From Eutreptiella sp. 'Long Island Sound 2002' (Eukaryota; Euglenozoa; Euglenophyceae; Eutreptiales; Eutreptiaceae): a stretch of 64,000 bases of DNA. The position numbers were made by a program, and so were the translations under genes. Location of the stretch: positions 158,480,576-158,544,575 of the forward strand of contig OZ038378.1 of assembly GCA_964036045.1 (NCBI GenBank). Reading direction: 5' to 3'. Of this stretch, positions 40,132-50,937 are shown one piece after another (position 1 is the stretch's first letter; each line of letters begins with the position of its first letter). Under the pieces are notes generated by a model. It worked only from the letters and a program-made list of their open reading frames with translations. It did no database searches and had not been told where the DNA came from.

Positions 40132-42013
40132 CACACTGGGGTGTGTCGTTACGTCGACGAAGAACGTAGTGCGGGTAAGTCCCAGAAAAAAATAGAAATG
40201 TAGCCTCGATGGGGCGAAATCTGCTTGATCTGACCTGATTTGGACTGAATTGGCACTGAATCAGGATGGATGAACCTGAAATGAGACAGAATGAGGAGTG
40301 ACGAACAGTCCTCCGTGCAGTAAAACATTAGGTTAAGGGCTAAAAAGCATGTAAACGTATCGAGAATCGATACCAAACCATGCACTGGTTGAGAATGAGG
40401 TAGATTATTGGTGGATTGAGTGGGAAAATCAAGAAATGGAGTGACATCTCGGCGCTCTGGCACAGTTTAGCTGTCGCGGGCACGCTACGGTGTCCTCCAC
40501 GTACTCTACATCGTGTTACTCCCGCTTTTCTCGGTCTGAAAAGTGCAGCATGTGCTTCAGATTTGGCGCATCTGGTGGATGATCACAGGATTCAACAAGA
40601 TTGAGAATCAATTTGAGCAGAGATGAAGGAGATGAAACAGTCACAGAGAGGGAAAACAAATACAAATGTAGTCTACAGGCCCTAAGTGAACCACAGAAGG
40701 TAAGGATGTTTTTCTGTTCACTTAGTTGGGCAAAGCCGTAAACAGATCTTCGAGGAATGAGAGGAGATGACAAGGAAATCAACCTAAAATGTCCTAAAAT
40801 GAGGAAATTCCCTAAGATGAAGGTGAAATGAAGCGGAATGTCTAGAACTGAAACTACTAACAAAGGTGTAACGAAGGTGTTTAGACTAGAGTTAATATAT
40901 ATTGTCGTTCATTCAGCTCAATTGTGCTTTCCGGCACGTTGGTTCGCGAGCATCCAACAGATTCCATCAAAATGTGGATCATGTGATGATGCATCATGAT
41001 GGGACATGATGGCCCTGGATCCTTGGCATGTAACGCGCCGAAGGTTCGCTGAAGGCGCTTTACTGACAGTATATAACTGAGAGACACCGAATGGTCCTTT
41101 ATTTACAGTGGCGGCGGTGTCAATCGACTTGGACAAGGCCCATCTTTCGATTGAGTCCCACAAGACACTTGGATTCACCATTTTCGACAGTTTCAGGTCG
41201 GATTGAGCTCACATTGGCGTGTGCCAAAAATACAACGAAGCTTACGGAAGCTCTGAGGTCCGAGAGGTTGCTGTTAGACGTCCCTGGAGCTCCTGTATGA
41301 AGGTTGTCTGAACAATTGACGTCGGGGTTTTGCACAACAGTGGCAGAATGATGGACAAACCTGAGGAATTCAAGGTAAATTGAAGGAATCTGGATCTGAA
41401 TCTGGACTTTGGCTTCAGCATCACGGCAAATGAAGGTAAGATCTGTGTTCCTGGCGTCACATCTAGTGCAGCCAGTACTACAGGGGGTGCCTGTAGGGGT
41501 GAATGTCGCCGGCCGGCGTTTTTACTATGTACATTTGCTTCCATCTGCACGAGTAGCCAAATTCCAAAAGTGCACAGACCAACAGAGACAAGATTACCCC
41601 GAATCTGCCTGAATTAAGCCTGAGTTTGGTTTTTTCTGGACACGGCAGCACACTCCGTGGCTTTCGGCAGCGTATCTACGCCTTGTCTGCCGAACGGAGA
41701 CCAAAGAAAAGTTGATTGACGTCAAATTATCAAACATTCGCAGTTGTCCACATCATGATGTAATCAGGAAGAATGACCAGTGGATTGAGCAGAATGTGGT
41801 TTTACGACATGATGTGGTTTTTTTCAAGTCGTCAGAACACTCACATTGGAATAAGTGGTCGACGGGGCGAGGCTGGAGCTTTTGTAGGAGTTGGACATGC
41901 AAGGGTTTCGAACCTACACCCTTGAGCCCTAGCGACGAGTGCCATGACGCCCTGGACTAGACGACTGTTACGCAGATTATGGCGTCGGCGACTCAAGTCA
42001 CGACGGATCTCCC
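40132..42013 (-). other. A2 3' non-coding region
   Basis: About 1.9 kb without a gene, colinear with A1 19114-20748 but with an extra segment of about 240 bp (roughly 41775-42010) that contains the tRNA-like sequence. Confidence 0.6.
41893..41970 (-). ncRNA. tRNA-like segment in the A2 3' region
   Basis: Minus strand: A-box-like TAGTCCAGGGCG (41959-41948) and a perfect B box, GGTTCGAAACC (41914-41904), about 45 bp apart. Present in A3, absent in A1. The acceptor ends do not pair well, so it is a tRNA-derived (SINE-like) piece rather than a tRNA gene. Confidence 0.48.
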
Positions 42014-43186
42014 TCAATTCGGCCAAGCACGAATACATGTGACCACCAACCTGTCTGGTGGGGCCCTCGTACGGCTTGGGCGCTGCAAATCAGCGGCCGA
42101 ACTCGAAGCTTGGTCCTCATTTGGCTCCTGGGCTGGCCTGACCGCAGGAGGGGGGATCGACGGATCAGCCCTGGAATGTGGCTGCTGAGGGCCGTAAAAG
42201 GCTGGATCTCGATTCACCACAGGTCTCTTTCCGTCGCTCTCCACTTGTCTGTCTGGTTTCGACAGACAGTCTGTCAGGAGTACGCCAATTTCGGGGTGCT
42301 TCTTGAGGAAGTCGATGAACCCCTTGGTGTACCCATGGACAAAAGAATGGGCTGGTTCCCAGTTGTTGTGACTGGAATCAAAGCCCCTCCGCTCACATAG
42401 AAATTCCCATTCGCCCTTTCCGTCACGTCTTGCTTCTAAAATCCTCTTGAGTTCGTACTTCCCCCCTTCGATGACCCGATCGGACAAAAATTTCGAAGTC
42501 CAAAAAAGGGGTTTAACCCGATCCTTGGGGGAGGGGATCTCTCTCTTGAGGCGATCGCCCGAAACTTCAATTTCCCTGCTGACATCCACACGAATCCTCC
42601 ACCTGTTCTCACCTAGACGCGCTGTAACAGCGAATGGCCCCTCCCACAAGGGAAGAAGCTTATCATCTCCGTCCAGGGTGGTTTCGGATTTTCGAAGCCA
42701 AACTCGATCATCGACTTCAAAATTGTTACGGTTTTTTCGACCTTGATTCTGGACCCAAAGCCAGTCAGCTTGATGCTTGTCGATTATTTTCGAGACAATT
42801 TTTTCTGCTCGTTGGATTTCGTCCAAAAACAACGAAGCATCTTTACAGGGGCGAGGATTATTCAACGGCATGTTCCACCAACACTTCTTTCGTCCAAAGA
42901 CAATTTCATTTGGAGAAAGGCCATGGTACAAAGGCGTGTTGTGGTAACGGCGAAGCAATGCGAAGAGAACTTCAAGCCAATGGAAGTCCTTCTCACTGGC
43001 GAGCTCCTTACGAAGCATATTTATAATTGAGCGGCCAGCTCTTTCGCCAGGCAGCGCTCGATGTGAGTGGATTTCACACCTCAGGTGGTGGATTCCAAGG
43101 CGAGCACATAATTCTCTCCACCATTCGGAGGTGTACTCTTTGCCTGAGTCCGTAACCACCTCGGATGGGACGTCCCAACCTCCCAT
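42014..43186 (-). pseudogene. pol: A2 Pol C-terminal part: integrase catalytic end, barrel, chromodomain
   Basis: Continues after the nonsense codon at 43187-43189. It contains VTDSGKEYTSEWW and LPGERAG (the second Asp and the Glu of the triad), the C-terminal barrel (LWEGPFAVTARLGENRWRI) missing from A1, then the chromodomain (YELKRILEARRD, LCERRGFD where A1 has LCEWRGFD, NNWEPAHSF). The Trp-to-Arg change in the chromodomain core may weaken ligand binding. Confidence 0.82.
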
Positions 43187-46153
43187 TCAGGTCTGCGCGC
43201 ACCATTTGGCGGCAGCCTTGCCAGTCATCGACTCGATGTTACAAGGCAACACCTGAATGTAGCCGGAATGACGGCACTGAATAAGGAGCACACCATTGAC
43301 TTTTTTATTCGTCCAATGGCACTCTTCGTCGTCGAGTTCACCAAGATGGAAAAAATCACTGGTGACTCTGTTAAAGAGGCGCTCCGGAATGGGGTGTGGC
43401 CTCAGATGGCCGTGCTTCTTCGCGCTGGGGGGCGTCGAGACAGCACATTGGGCACATCCGGCGGCTACTTTCATGCAATGAGTGTATAGCCTTGAGCCAA
43501 ACAACCTATGCTTAATCATCGACCATAATCTACGGCCATGTGCGTGGGGGGACTCCCATTTGTGCCACCAGTTTAACACTCGGGGGGCCAGGGCGTCTGG
43601 TACGCACAATTTACCCTCCATCCACAGCTTCCCCCCATCCAACGAATATTCAGAAAAAATTCCATCTTTATGAGCATCTTTGGATTTGAGATTTTCAAAG
43701 ACCTCTTTAAACGTGGAATCATGCAGATAATCGTTCGTCCAGTCACGGATGATAAGGGAATCTCTCGGCAGGGGTGGAGTTTTGGCCGGATCTCGACGCT
43801 TAATGCCCTGAATCAACCGAAATCCACTTACTGGTCGGGTATACTCAAACCGTTTCACACTCCCTGAGGAGGGATCGGTGACTTTCTCCACGACTTTCAG
43901 TGATTTGGTGATGATCTCATGAGCATGCGCCGGATCTGAGAAGGCCGTGATGTCATGGCACGGTAATGCATGCTGTTTAACAGCGCATTGCATGCATTCA
44001 AGTCGAATGAGCTTTTTTTCTTCCTGATCCCACTCGATTACGACGTGGCGGTCCTGCTCCGTACCATGGATGTTGGTACTTTGCAGCCCCTCTGAAGCGG
44101 GGTAAGCCCATCGGCTCAGAGCATCCGCTACCGTGTTGTGTTTTCCAGGCAAATACGACACATGGAGGTCAAACAGACTAAGAAATTCGTGCCATCTGGC
44201 CCGTCGACCAGCTGGGCTCGCGACAGTATCAATGTGTTCGGTGGCCCAATACTCCAGAGATCGATGATCCGTCAGGACCTCGACTCGATTGGTGCCAACC
44301 CACGATTGGTACTTCTTCAGAGCGCAGATTATGGCGTACGTTTCTTGCTCACGCGGCGACCATTGCATTTGGCGTGGGGCTAGCTTCCGAGACCAAAATG
44401 CAAGAGGGTAATGATCGCCGGTGGCTTCATCAACCTGTTCAAGGACAGCTCCGATCGCGTACCTAGAAGCGTCGGTTCTTATGTAGAAGGGTCGGTCGAA
44501 TTTGGGCACATGCAACGTGGCGACTTCGCAGAGGGCCGCCTTCAAGTGATGGAAGGCCTCCTCGCACTCCTCAGTCCACTTGACACGAACCTTTGAACCT
44601 GCCTTGCCCGCATCTCTCCCTACCTTCAATAGTTCAGTGAGGGGGGCTGCAAATTTGGCATAATTCGGCACAAAAGTGTGGTAAAAATTGCAACAACCCA
44701 GGAATCCTCTCAATTCCGTGATCGTCTCAGGGCGCTTCCACTTCTGAATAGCGACGAGCTTCCCTGGACTGGGTCGTCGGGTGCCATTCTCAAGGAGAGA
44801 ACCACAAAATTCGACTGATTTTAAAAATAGTTTTCCCTTCTTTGGCCCACAAATCAGCTGATTGGCATCAAGAATGTCCAAAACCTGGTTCAGCTGCTTT
44901 TCATGTAGGGCCACCAGCTCGGCTTCGGTCAGTCCCTCCCCCTCTGTCGCGATGATTATGTCATCTATGTACACACTCACGAAGGCACGAAGCTCAGGAT
45001 GAGCTGTAAAAAGCACATCCTCCATCATTCTTTGAAAAAACGAAGGGGCGTTCTTCAGGCCCATGGGCATGACCGTCCACTGGACTGGGCCACATGGCGT
45101 GCACATACAGGTGAGAGGTCGGCTGTCCTTCCTCAACGGCATTTGGTGAAAGCCGTGACGGAGATCCAGCACAGAAAACAAACGACCTCTTGCCCTCTTG
45201 GCGATTTCCTCCTCAATGAGGGGCAGGGGGTGTGAATCCGCCTTGGTTTCGGCGTTGAGGTTGCGAAAATCAACAACCATTCGCCAACCATCAATAGTGT
45301 TCTGGTCTGCAGGCGGCGGCTTCGGGACTGTGAAGGGTGCACAGCACCATTCGCTGGTCATACAACCCTCAAGCCAACCAAATTCCCTGAGATTTCTCTC
45401 GATGATTTTTCTGAGGATCTCATGTTTATGTCCATGGTTCTCATAAGGACGCTGTTTCTTCGCCTTGTACCCTTCACGAAGCTCGATGAAGGCTTGACCG
45501 AACTGCCCACGGACAGGGGGGTCTTTGATCAACTTCCCAGAAAGGGTTGTGTCCTTCCGTTCCTCAAAAATCTTATCTCTTTTCTTGGAACACAACTCAG
45601 TGTCCACCTGATCGCCAGGAATTACTGTCGAAAAAACTTTGGCGATTTCTTCGGCCTTGGCAGGAAGAATCTTCTTACGGATGTCCCTAAAAAGGTCCGT
45701 ATCAACTGCCTCCTGAAGATAGGTGGGTCGAGTGTCGACATTCCAGAGATTCTCTTCGTGATCCAGCTCCTCGAAAGGATCTCTGAAAGCTTCCAGACGG
45801 GGTTTTTCATAAAAAACTCTGAATTTGCGGCGCGAAGAAAATTTTTTTGTCGTCCGTGCGCCGTAGATTCTTTTGGATGTGGATCGTATTGGGGAAGAGG
45901 GAGACGAGGCGGATCCATTTGACGTTGGATCACCTTGGGCATCTGACGGACAAAAATCAGAAAAAATAGATTCATCATCAGTACCACGCTCAACCTCAGA
46001 TTCAGACCCAACACAGGAATCAGTACTAGAATCAGCAGAATCAGAGTCAGAAAGCTTTCCATCCACCAGGAATGCAAGCGAACTCCAGGGCCGCTGTGGC
46101 AGGGGACCTGTGTCGTCCCTGGCATACAGCTTAATCTTCCTGGGAAGTTCGAG
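43187..46153 (-). pseudogene. pol: A2 Pol middle part: RT, RNase H, integrase N-terminal half
   Basis: Open for about 1,000 codons between a frameshift near 46153 (ATTACTCG where A1 has ATTACATCG) and a TGA at 43187-43189 (A1 has TGG, tryptophan). It includes RT with MPMGLKNAPSFFQ and YIDD, RNase H with RTDAS and VADALSR, and the integrase zinc finger with the first catalytic Asp (TSDFF). Residues are near-identical to A1 through the catalytic blocks. Confidence 0.87.
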
Positions 46154-47196
46154 TAATCTACACAAATGTCTTGCAATTCCTGAAACCAAGGCTTGTCGTC
46201 CCACAAGGGCACAACTAAAATCGCCTGGGTTTTATCTTGCTTGATTTTGTGGATGACCTGCTGGATTAAGTGAAACGGAGGATTAATCCATAACTTCTTG
46301 TCCCATTTATGGGTCCAAGCGTCGCGAAAGTGCTTGTCAAAGCGCTTGTTCTCGCGGTTAGCAAAGGCATCATACTGTGGCCAAAAGGAATGGTGTTCAT
46401 GAAAATATTCACAAATTGTATCGCGCCATTTGTCGACAACTCTGTAGGATGAAGAGTGCCAGCGCGAAGGGCGTCGTGGCTGGGAGTCCCTACGAAGACA
46501 TTCTAACTCTCGGGAGTAATCGGCACTCCCATTCACCTCTGCAATGGTGACATCTTCGCCAAACTTTGGTGTAACCTTTTGCTTCAAAAATTCTTCTGCA
46601 CTTTTAAACCCTGCGTGCAAAAAACGAAATTCAGGACGCTCCAAGGGACCTGACTCCAGCAAAAAACAACGCCGATGACCTACGGGCGCCACCCTGTTCT
46701 TGCGAAGCCAAGGATGGCCCAAGTAAAGGTCATACTTTATGTCGGCACGATAGAAGTATTCATCCTTAAGGATAACTTCCTCCACATTGCCATCTTCCGA
46801 AAGGTCTTGAGCGACCAAATGAGTTGATATATAACAACCGCGTTGCCCACCTGCGAGAGAATGTCCAGAAACTCCCTCGAGGGTAACAGGATGAGGCGAA
46901 TCAAACACGCAGTCGTCAGGCAAGAAAGAATTGGATTGGAGATTTACCTCCGATCCATTGTCACACAAACAACTGGCGAGGTGGAAATTGCCCTTGCAAT
47001 CAGAGACCCACAGCTTTGTGACAAACTGACGGGCCCTGTGCTTGGACTGTACACCAACCTCGTCCACTACAACAGAAAGATCCGCTGCCGGATCCAGGGG
47101 AGAGGAGACAAGCGACCCTACATCAAGTAGTGGTCGAGAAGGAATCTGGGGATCATGCCTGAAATCGCCTGGGGAGGGGCGATTTTCGTGGCTCCC
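46154..47196 (-). pseudogene. pol: A2 Pol N-terminal part: protease and methyltransferase-like domain
   Basis: In frame with gag after the UAG at 47199-47197. It includes protease CDNGSEVNLQ and the Dam-like domain with NRENKRF and WINPPFHLI (NPPF intact). The frame is broken after ICVDY by a one-base deletion. The shifted frame stays open as far as 45622 but is not family-like. Confidence 0.83.
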
Positions 47197-47199
47197 CTA
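47162..47199 (-). promoter_or_regulatory. A2 gag-pol UAG readthrough site with hairpin
   Basis: UAG at 47199-47197, then 11 bases, then AAATCGCC/GGCGATTT (47185-47178 and 47169-47162) around CCTCCCCA. The stem is identical to A1 although the base after the UAG triplet's next position differs. Confidence 0.65.
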
Positions 47200-50100
47200 G
47201 GCGTTCTGACCTCCAGTGGATGCGTTAACATTATGGACACACCCTGATTCGTCGACCCACTCATCTTGGAGCGGATCATCTGCTGGATTCAAGGCATTTT
47301 CAACGTAATCTCGATCCGCATCGGACACCTGATCTGCACCTGAGACCTGATCCACACGATGGTTGCCCTTTCCACGTCCACGGCCACGGCCGCTGGATGA
47401 TGGACCTCCACCTTCGCCTCGCCCTCTGCCCTTACCAGAGAAAGGGGTTCCCGAAGGATTTCCCTTACCTTTACCCTGGAATCCTGGAGCATTTCCCTTG
47501 TTTGTACCGGATTGAGGGGTTTGGCCTGGATTTCGATTTCCGCCTCCGGCGTTGCTATTGGGATTTTTCTGGCCGTTCGGCTGCCCACCGGAGCCGGATG
47601 GAGTCCGATTTCCTGTGCCTTGGGACCCGCCAGGGCCTCCAGGATTTTTGTTTCCACCGGAGGGGGTCGGATTCCCTTTTCCAGCCTTCCCACCGTGCAC
47701 CTGTCTGTCATTCCTGTCTGAATTCTGCGAATTACTGATATTTTCACCAATCACCTTGTGATCGTAAGGAGACCATCGGTGATTATCAGTAGAATGCGTC
47801 TTAGCTCGGTTCGTAGAACCTAAAAGAAGGCAGATGCTACAGTGCTGCTGAACATTCCGGGTGTCATTCACCTTTTTGTTGCCCTTTTGGGCCCCATTTT
47901 GGGTGTTTTGCTGGGTATTCTTGTTTCCCCCCAGACCCTCATGGAAATTCACGTTGGCGGCGTCGGCGAGCCGCTCAACCTCCTCCCAGAGTTCCTTCGG
48001 GGTGTACGAAAACACCCAGTTTTTGGCCTTCAGGCGATGGCCTTGGAAGCTGACTCCCCTGTTGAGGACTTGGACAAACAAGTGCCGATCCTCGTGTTCA
48101 TTAAACTTGATTTTCCACGTCTCCTCAGTGAATTTCACCTTGGAGAAGGACGTGGGGGAGCACTTTTGAAGTGCCTCCCTGACGGTAAACCTGTTGGCAG
48201 AGGCATCGAAACCTTCCACCTCCGCCCACCAGGTCTTGACCTTTTCTTCGGACTGTTTGTTCCGAAGGGTGGCGGCAGTTTCTGAGGGGATTTTGTCAAA
48301 AATCAGACTTTTCAGCTCGGCACTAGAAAATTTTTCGCCTGAATGTTCAGCTTCTTCCACTAAATTCCAGAAGCGTTGTTTTTTGTCTTGCACTTCGTGC
48401 AAGATTAATCGCGAGAATGAAGGAAAATTCTTCAACATTTGGTGGTAATGGTCCTCTGGCAGCCGGGATCCACGTACCTCCAACTGTTCCCACACCTCAT
48501 CAAAGGTAAGGGGGGAACTTGTATCCTCGCAATCACTCCAAGTCCTGAGCCAAGTGTTGGCCGGCGCTCCCTCAAGGCAATCCAAGAGGGCCATCAGGAA
48601 CTGATCATCTTGGAGTTTTTGAGTCTTAACCCACAGTTTAAATTCCCGTTGGAACTGAGGCCAACGTCGGGGGTTCCCATTATACTTCGGTTGCTTGGTA
48701 ACCTGACGAAGTCGCAAGGAAGTAGGATTAAGAAGCGAATCCAGCCCAACACCGGCCGTAATGGCAGACACCTTGGCGGCATCATTTGCCACACCAGCTC
48801 CGGCGAGGGTCTGGGCGAGCAACAGCTGGGCTAAGGTATTGGAATCAGCAGCAGGAGGGGCAGTACGGGAGGCAGTTCGCTTGGCATTCTGAGCCTCAGT
48901 CCTAGCCTTCGCCGTCCTACTCTCAGAACGAGAGATTTTAACCCTTTCCTTTAGCTTGGTCCTGCTGATCCTTGCATCGGTGGTCCTGGAATCCACCGAA
49001 GGAGCAATTGAAAAAAATTTTGTCGCCTCCTCCGATGGCTCTGTTGCTTGTTCCACCGATGAGGCGCCCTCAGACCGCATGTGCGTCTTGAAAAGATCTT
49101 TTATTCCCAGCGTTTGAATGATGAGGTGCATTTGATCTTTGAGCAATTGGAGCTCAGCATCTCGCTGGAATCTGCAGGAGCAGTCGGCAGGACAGTACAT
49201 ACCGTGTCCTGAAGGGCCTGAGCAGGCTGTCGGACCGCTGATCTCGGTGGGCCGCAGCCAGGAGTCCACTTGGGGAGCTCCTTCAGCCCTGATTTCCAGG
49301 CTTGCTTGCCTGGCCGCCTCTAAGATTCCCTCCTCAACCGCGGCGGCTAGATCGTCGCGGATGGAAACAGGGGGATGAGGGGCGGAGGGCCCGGGAACAG
49401 GTGCGCAGCCCTTCTCCTTCGGGAAAGGGCTTGCCTCCCAGATCTGCAAAAAAATGGCAAAAGAGTCATCTTCTTGAGAACGCCACCACATCCTGGTATT
49501 AATTTCGTCCTGAAGGAGGAAAAAATATTCCGTTAAAAAATCAGAGGCGATTCTTTCTTGTTCGATCAGCTTAGACGTGGCTAAGAGACAAAGGGCCTCA
49601 AGGGCCTCAAGGTTACGGGTCACTTCTGGGGACAAATGGTCGCCCCAGTGTGCCCAAGAGGCTGGTCGATTATAGCTAGGTACCTCACCTGGACCACCCA
49701 TCTCAATGTCGTTCAGATCGGCGTCAATGGTCTCAAATGTTGGACCTCCGTAAGGAAGGTTGGTACCTGCCAGGTCCGTAAGCTCCACCGGAGCGTTGCC
49801 ATCGTCGTAGGCCGGCGAATTCCAGCTGCTCGATGGCCAATTTCGACTGGGATCATAATGGTAATCTGGGTCTCCACAGCTGCTGATGTGCGCCCTTCTT
49901 GGGCAGCTTGGGCTTGCGCAAGGCATTCCTCTCAAGGCCTCGTTCGCGCAGCACCATGGCAGCGTAATCGTTACTTCTCCAGAAGCGGCGGGGTCTACGG
50001 GGCCGTACTGGGGAGCGGGCTGTGGACTGAAGGGCTGTGAAGCAACATTCAGGTAGCCTCTGCTACCATGAAACTGCTGTTCTAGGTCGTTGATGGTGCC

Positions 50101-50232
50101 GGAGGGCTCAGGGCCGGCAAGACCGGGGGGGCAGGCACGCGAGGAGTCGACCTGAACGCTGCTGTTGGGGGCAGAACCGGATACACGGACACCAACGGAG
50201 GCGAGAGCGGCAACAACAGAAGCAAGATCCAT
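47197..50232 (-). CDS. gag: A2 Gag, intact
   Basis: 1,011 residues from an ATG inside the LTR. Residues 1-54 are LTR-encoded and 55-58 come from the primer-binding site (GSRG). The middle third is acidic and helical (EALCLLATSKLIEQERI). Residues about 515-720 form a capsid-like region (KYNGNPRRWPQFQREFKLWV, LDCLEGAPANTWLRTW). The C-terminal 200 residues are Gly/Asn/Pro-rich with GRGRGEGGGP and GRGRGRGKG and likely coat RNA. HCSICLLLG plus later His residues may be a degenerate zinc-binding site. It is long for a gypsy Gag, most of which are about 300-600 residues. Ends with UAG, after which pol is in frame. Confidence 0.87.
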   Translation of the reverse strand: MDLASVVAALASVGVRVSGSAPNSSVQVDSSRACPPGLAGPEPSGTINDLEQQFHGSRGYLNVASQPFSPQPAPQYGPVDPAASGEVTITLPWCCANEALRGMPCASPSCPRRAHISSCGDPDYHYDPSRNWPSSSWNSPAYDDGNAPVELTDLAGTNLPYGGPTFETIDADLNDIEMGGPGEVPSYNRPASWAHWGDHLSPEVTRNLEALEALCLLATSKLIEQERIASDFLTEYFFLLQDEINTRMWWRSQEDDSFAIFLQIWEASPFPKEKGCAPVPGPSAPHPPVSIRDDLAAAVEEGILEAARQASLEIRAEGAPQVDSWLRPTEISGPTACSGPSGHGMYCPADCSCRFQRDAELQLLKDQMHLIIQTLGIKDLFKTHMRSEGASSVEQATEPSEEATKFFSIAPSVDSRTTDARISRTKLKERVKISRSESRTAKARTEAQNAKRTASRTAPPAADSNTLAQLLLAQTLAGAGVANDAAKVSAITAGVGLDSLLNPTSLRLRQVTKQPKYNGNPRRWPQFQREFKLWVKTQKLQDDQFLMALLDCLEGAPANTWLRTWSDCEDTSSPLTFDEVWEQLEVRGSRLPEDHYHQMLKNFPSFSRLILHEVQDKKQRFWNLVEEAEHSGEKFSSAELKSLIFDKIPSETAATLRNKQSEEKVKTWWAEVEGFDASANRFTVREALQKCSPTSFSKVKFTEETWKIKFNEHEDRHLFVQVLNRGVSFQGHRLKAKNWVFSYTPKELWEEVERLADAANVNFHEGLGGNKNTQQNTQNGAQKGNKKVNDTRNVQQHCSICLLLGSTNRAKTHSTDNHRWSPYDHKVIGENISNSQNSDRNDRQVHGGKAGKGNPTPSGGNKNPGGPGGSQGTGNRTPSGSGGQPNGQKNPNSNAGGGNRNPGQTPQSGTNKGNAPGFQGKGKGNPSGTPFSGKGRGRGEGGGPSSSGRGRGRGKGNHRVDQVSGADQVSDADRDYVENALNPADDPLQDEWVDESGCVHNVNASTGGQNA
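50057..50068 (-). promoter_or_regulatory. A2 primer-binding site
   Basis: Element-strand TGGTAGCAGAGG immediately after the LTR's terminal CA. It is translated as part of Gag. Confidence 0.78.
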
Positions 50233-50600
50233 GCTGATTGTTATCCGGCAAAAAATCCAGTCTATGAAGAAAATTGATGCGGATTATCCTAAGTACATCT
50301 GAGTGTCCATATCTGTCTGAAAAGATTTATATAAATCCGATTGTGAAAAAATATTTGGCTGATTTGGCTTCGGGCGCGCATCAGCGGCAATTGGCGATTC
50401 CAGGTAAATGATCGGAACGCGACGGATTTACGATGAATGGACCGCGGCATCAGATCCGGCACATCAGAAATATATAGGTCTGATCCTGAGACTGAGCTGC
50501 GGGGCGGCGATTCCGCCGAAGCAGAGAAAATGACCAAAATGTAGCCAATCTGGGGCAGATCTGTGAAAATCCGAGCAGATGGGGGTTAGCCGCACTTACA
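50069..50600 (-). repeat. A2 5' LTR
   Basis: 532 bp. Element-strand TGTAAGTGCGG to ...CAGTTTCA. It is one base shorter than the 3' LTR and contains TATATAA and the gag ATG. Confidence 0.88.
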
Positions 50601-50605
50601 TGGTG
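50601..50605 (+). repeat. A2 target-site duplication, right
   Basis: TGGTG, partner of 39579-39583. Removing A2 and one copy joins B's upstream pol frame to its downstream part in phase. Confidence 0.85.
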
Positions 50606-50937
50606 GTGGTGTTCAGCTCTTCTCGAGGACGTCCGCCACCAGGTCTTCGGAATTGTTTTTTAGGCCGTTGTAGGCTTTTCTCTGCTCTTGGAGCGGGATC
50701 GAAACCGTTCCTTGCTGTCTCGACTTTGATCTCGTTTCGGTGTGTTCGACCGTGATTCCCGGCGTTCTCGTCCTCGGGATGGCGGTCGACCTTTTGGACA
50801 GTCGCGGGCCAAGTGTCCTTGTTCGCCACAATTGTAGCAACGTCTGCTTTCCCGACCATCTTGGCGTCCGCCATGTTGACGTCCGAACCGTTCACCAATG
50901 TAGGCATGTAACTCTTCTCGAAGCTTGGCAATTGCAT
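50601..50937 (-). CDS. pol: B pol 5' extension overlapping gag (+1 frame)
   Basis: Open in the frame that becomes pol after A2 is removed. It overlaps the last ~278 bases of gag, so Gag-Pol could be made by a +1 frameshift, as in Ty3 of yeast, or by internal initiation. No recognised domain lies in this stretch. Confidence 0.5.

Larger units (their letters stand above)
39584..50600 (-). mobile_element. Element A2, full-length Ty3/gypsy chromovirus
   Basis: 11,017 bp with 532/533-bp LTRs, TGGTG duplication, primer-binding site, intact gag, UAG readthrough junction, pol with one frameshift and one nonsense codon, and polypurine tract. The LTRs differ at about seven positions, four of them clustered within 20 bp of the inner end. 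Confidence 0.9.
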
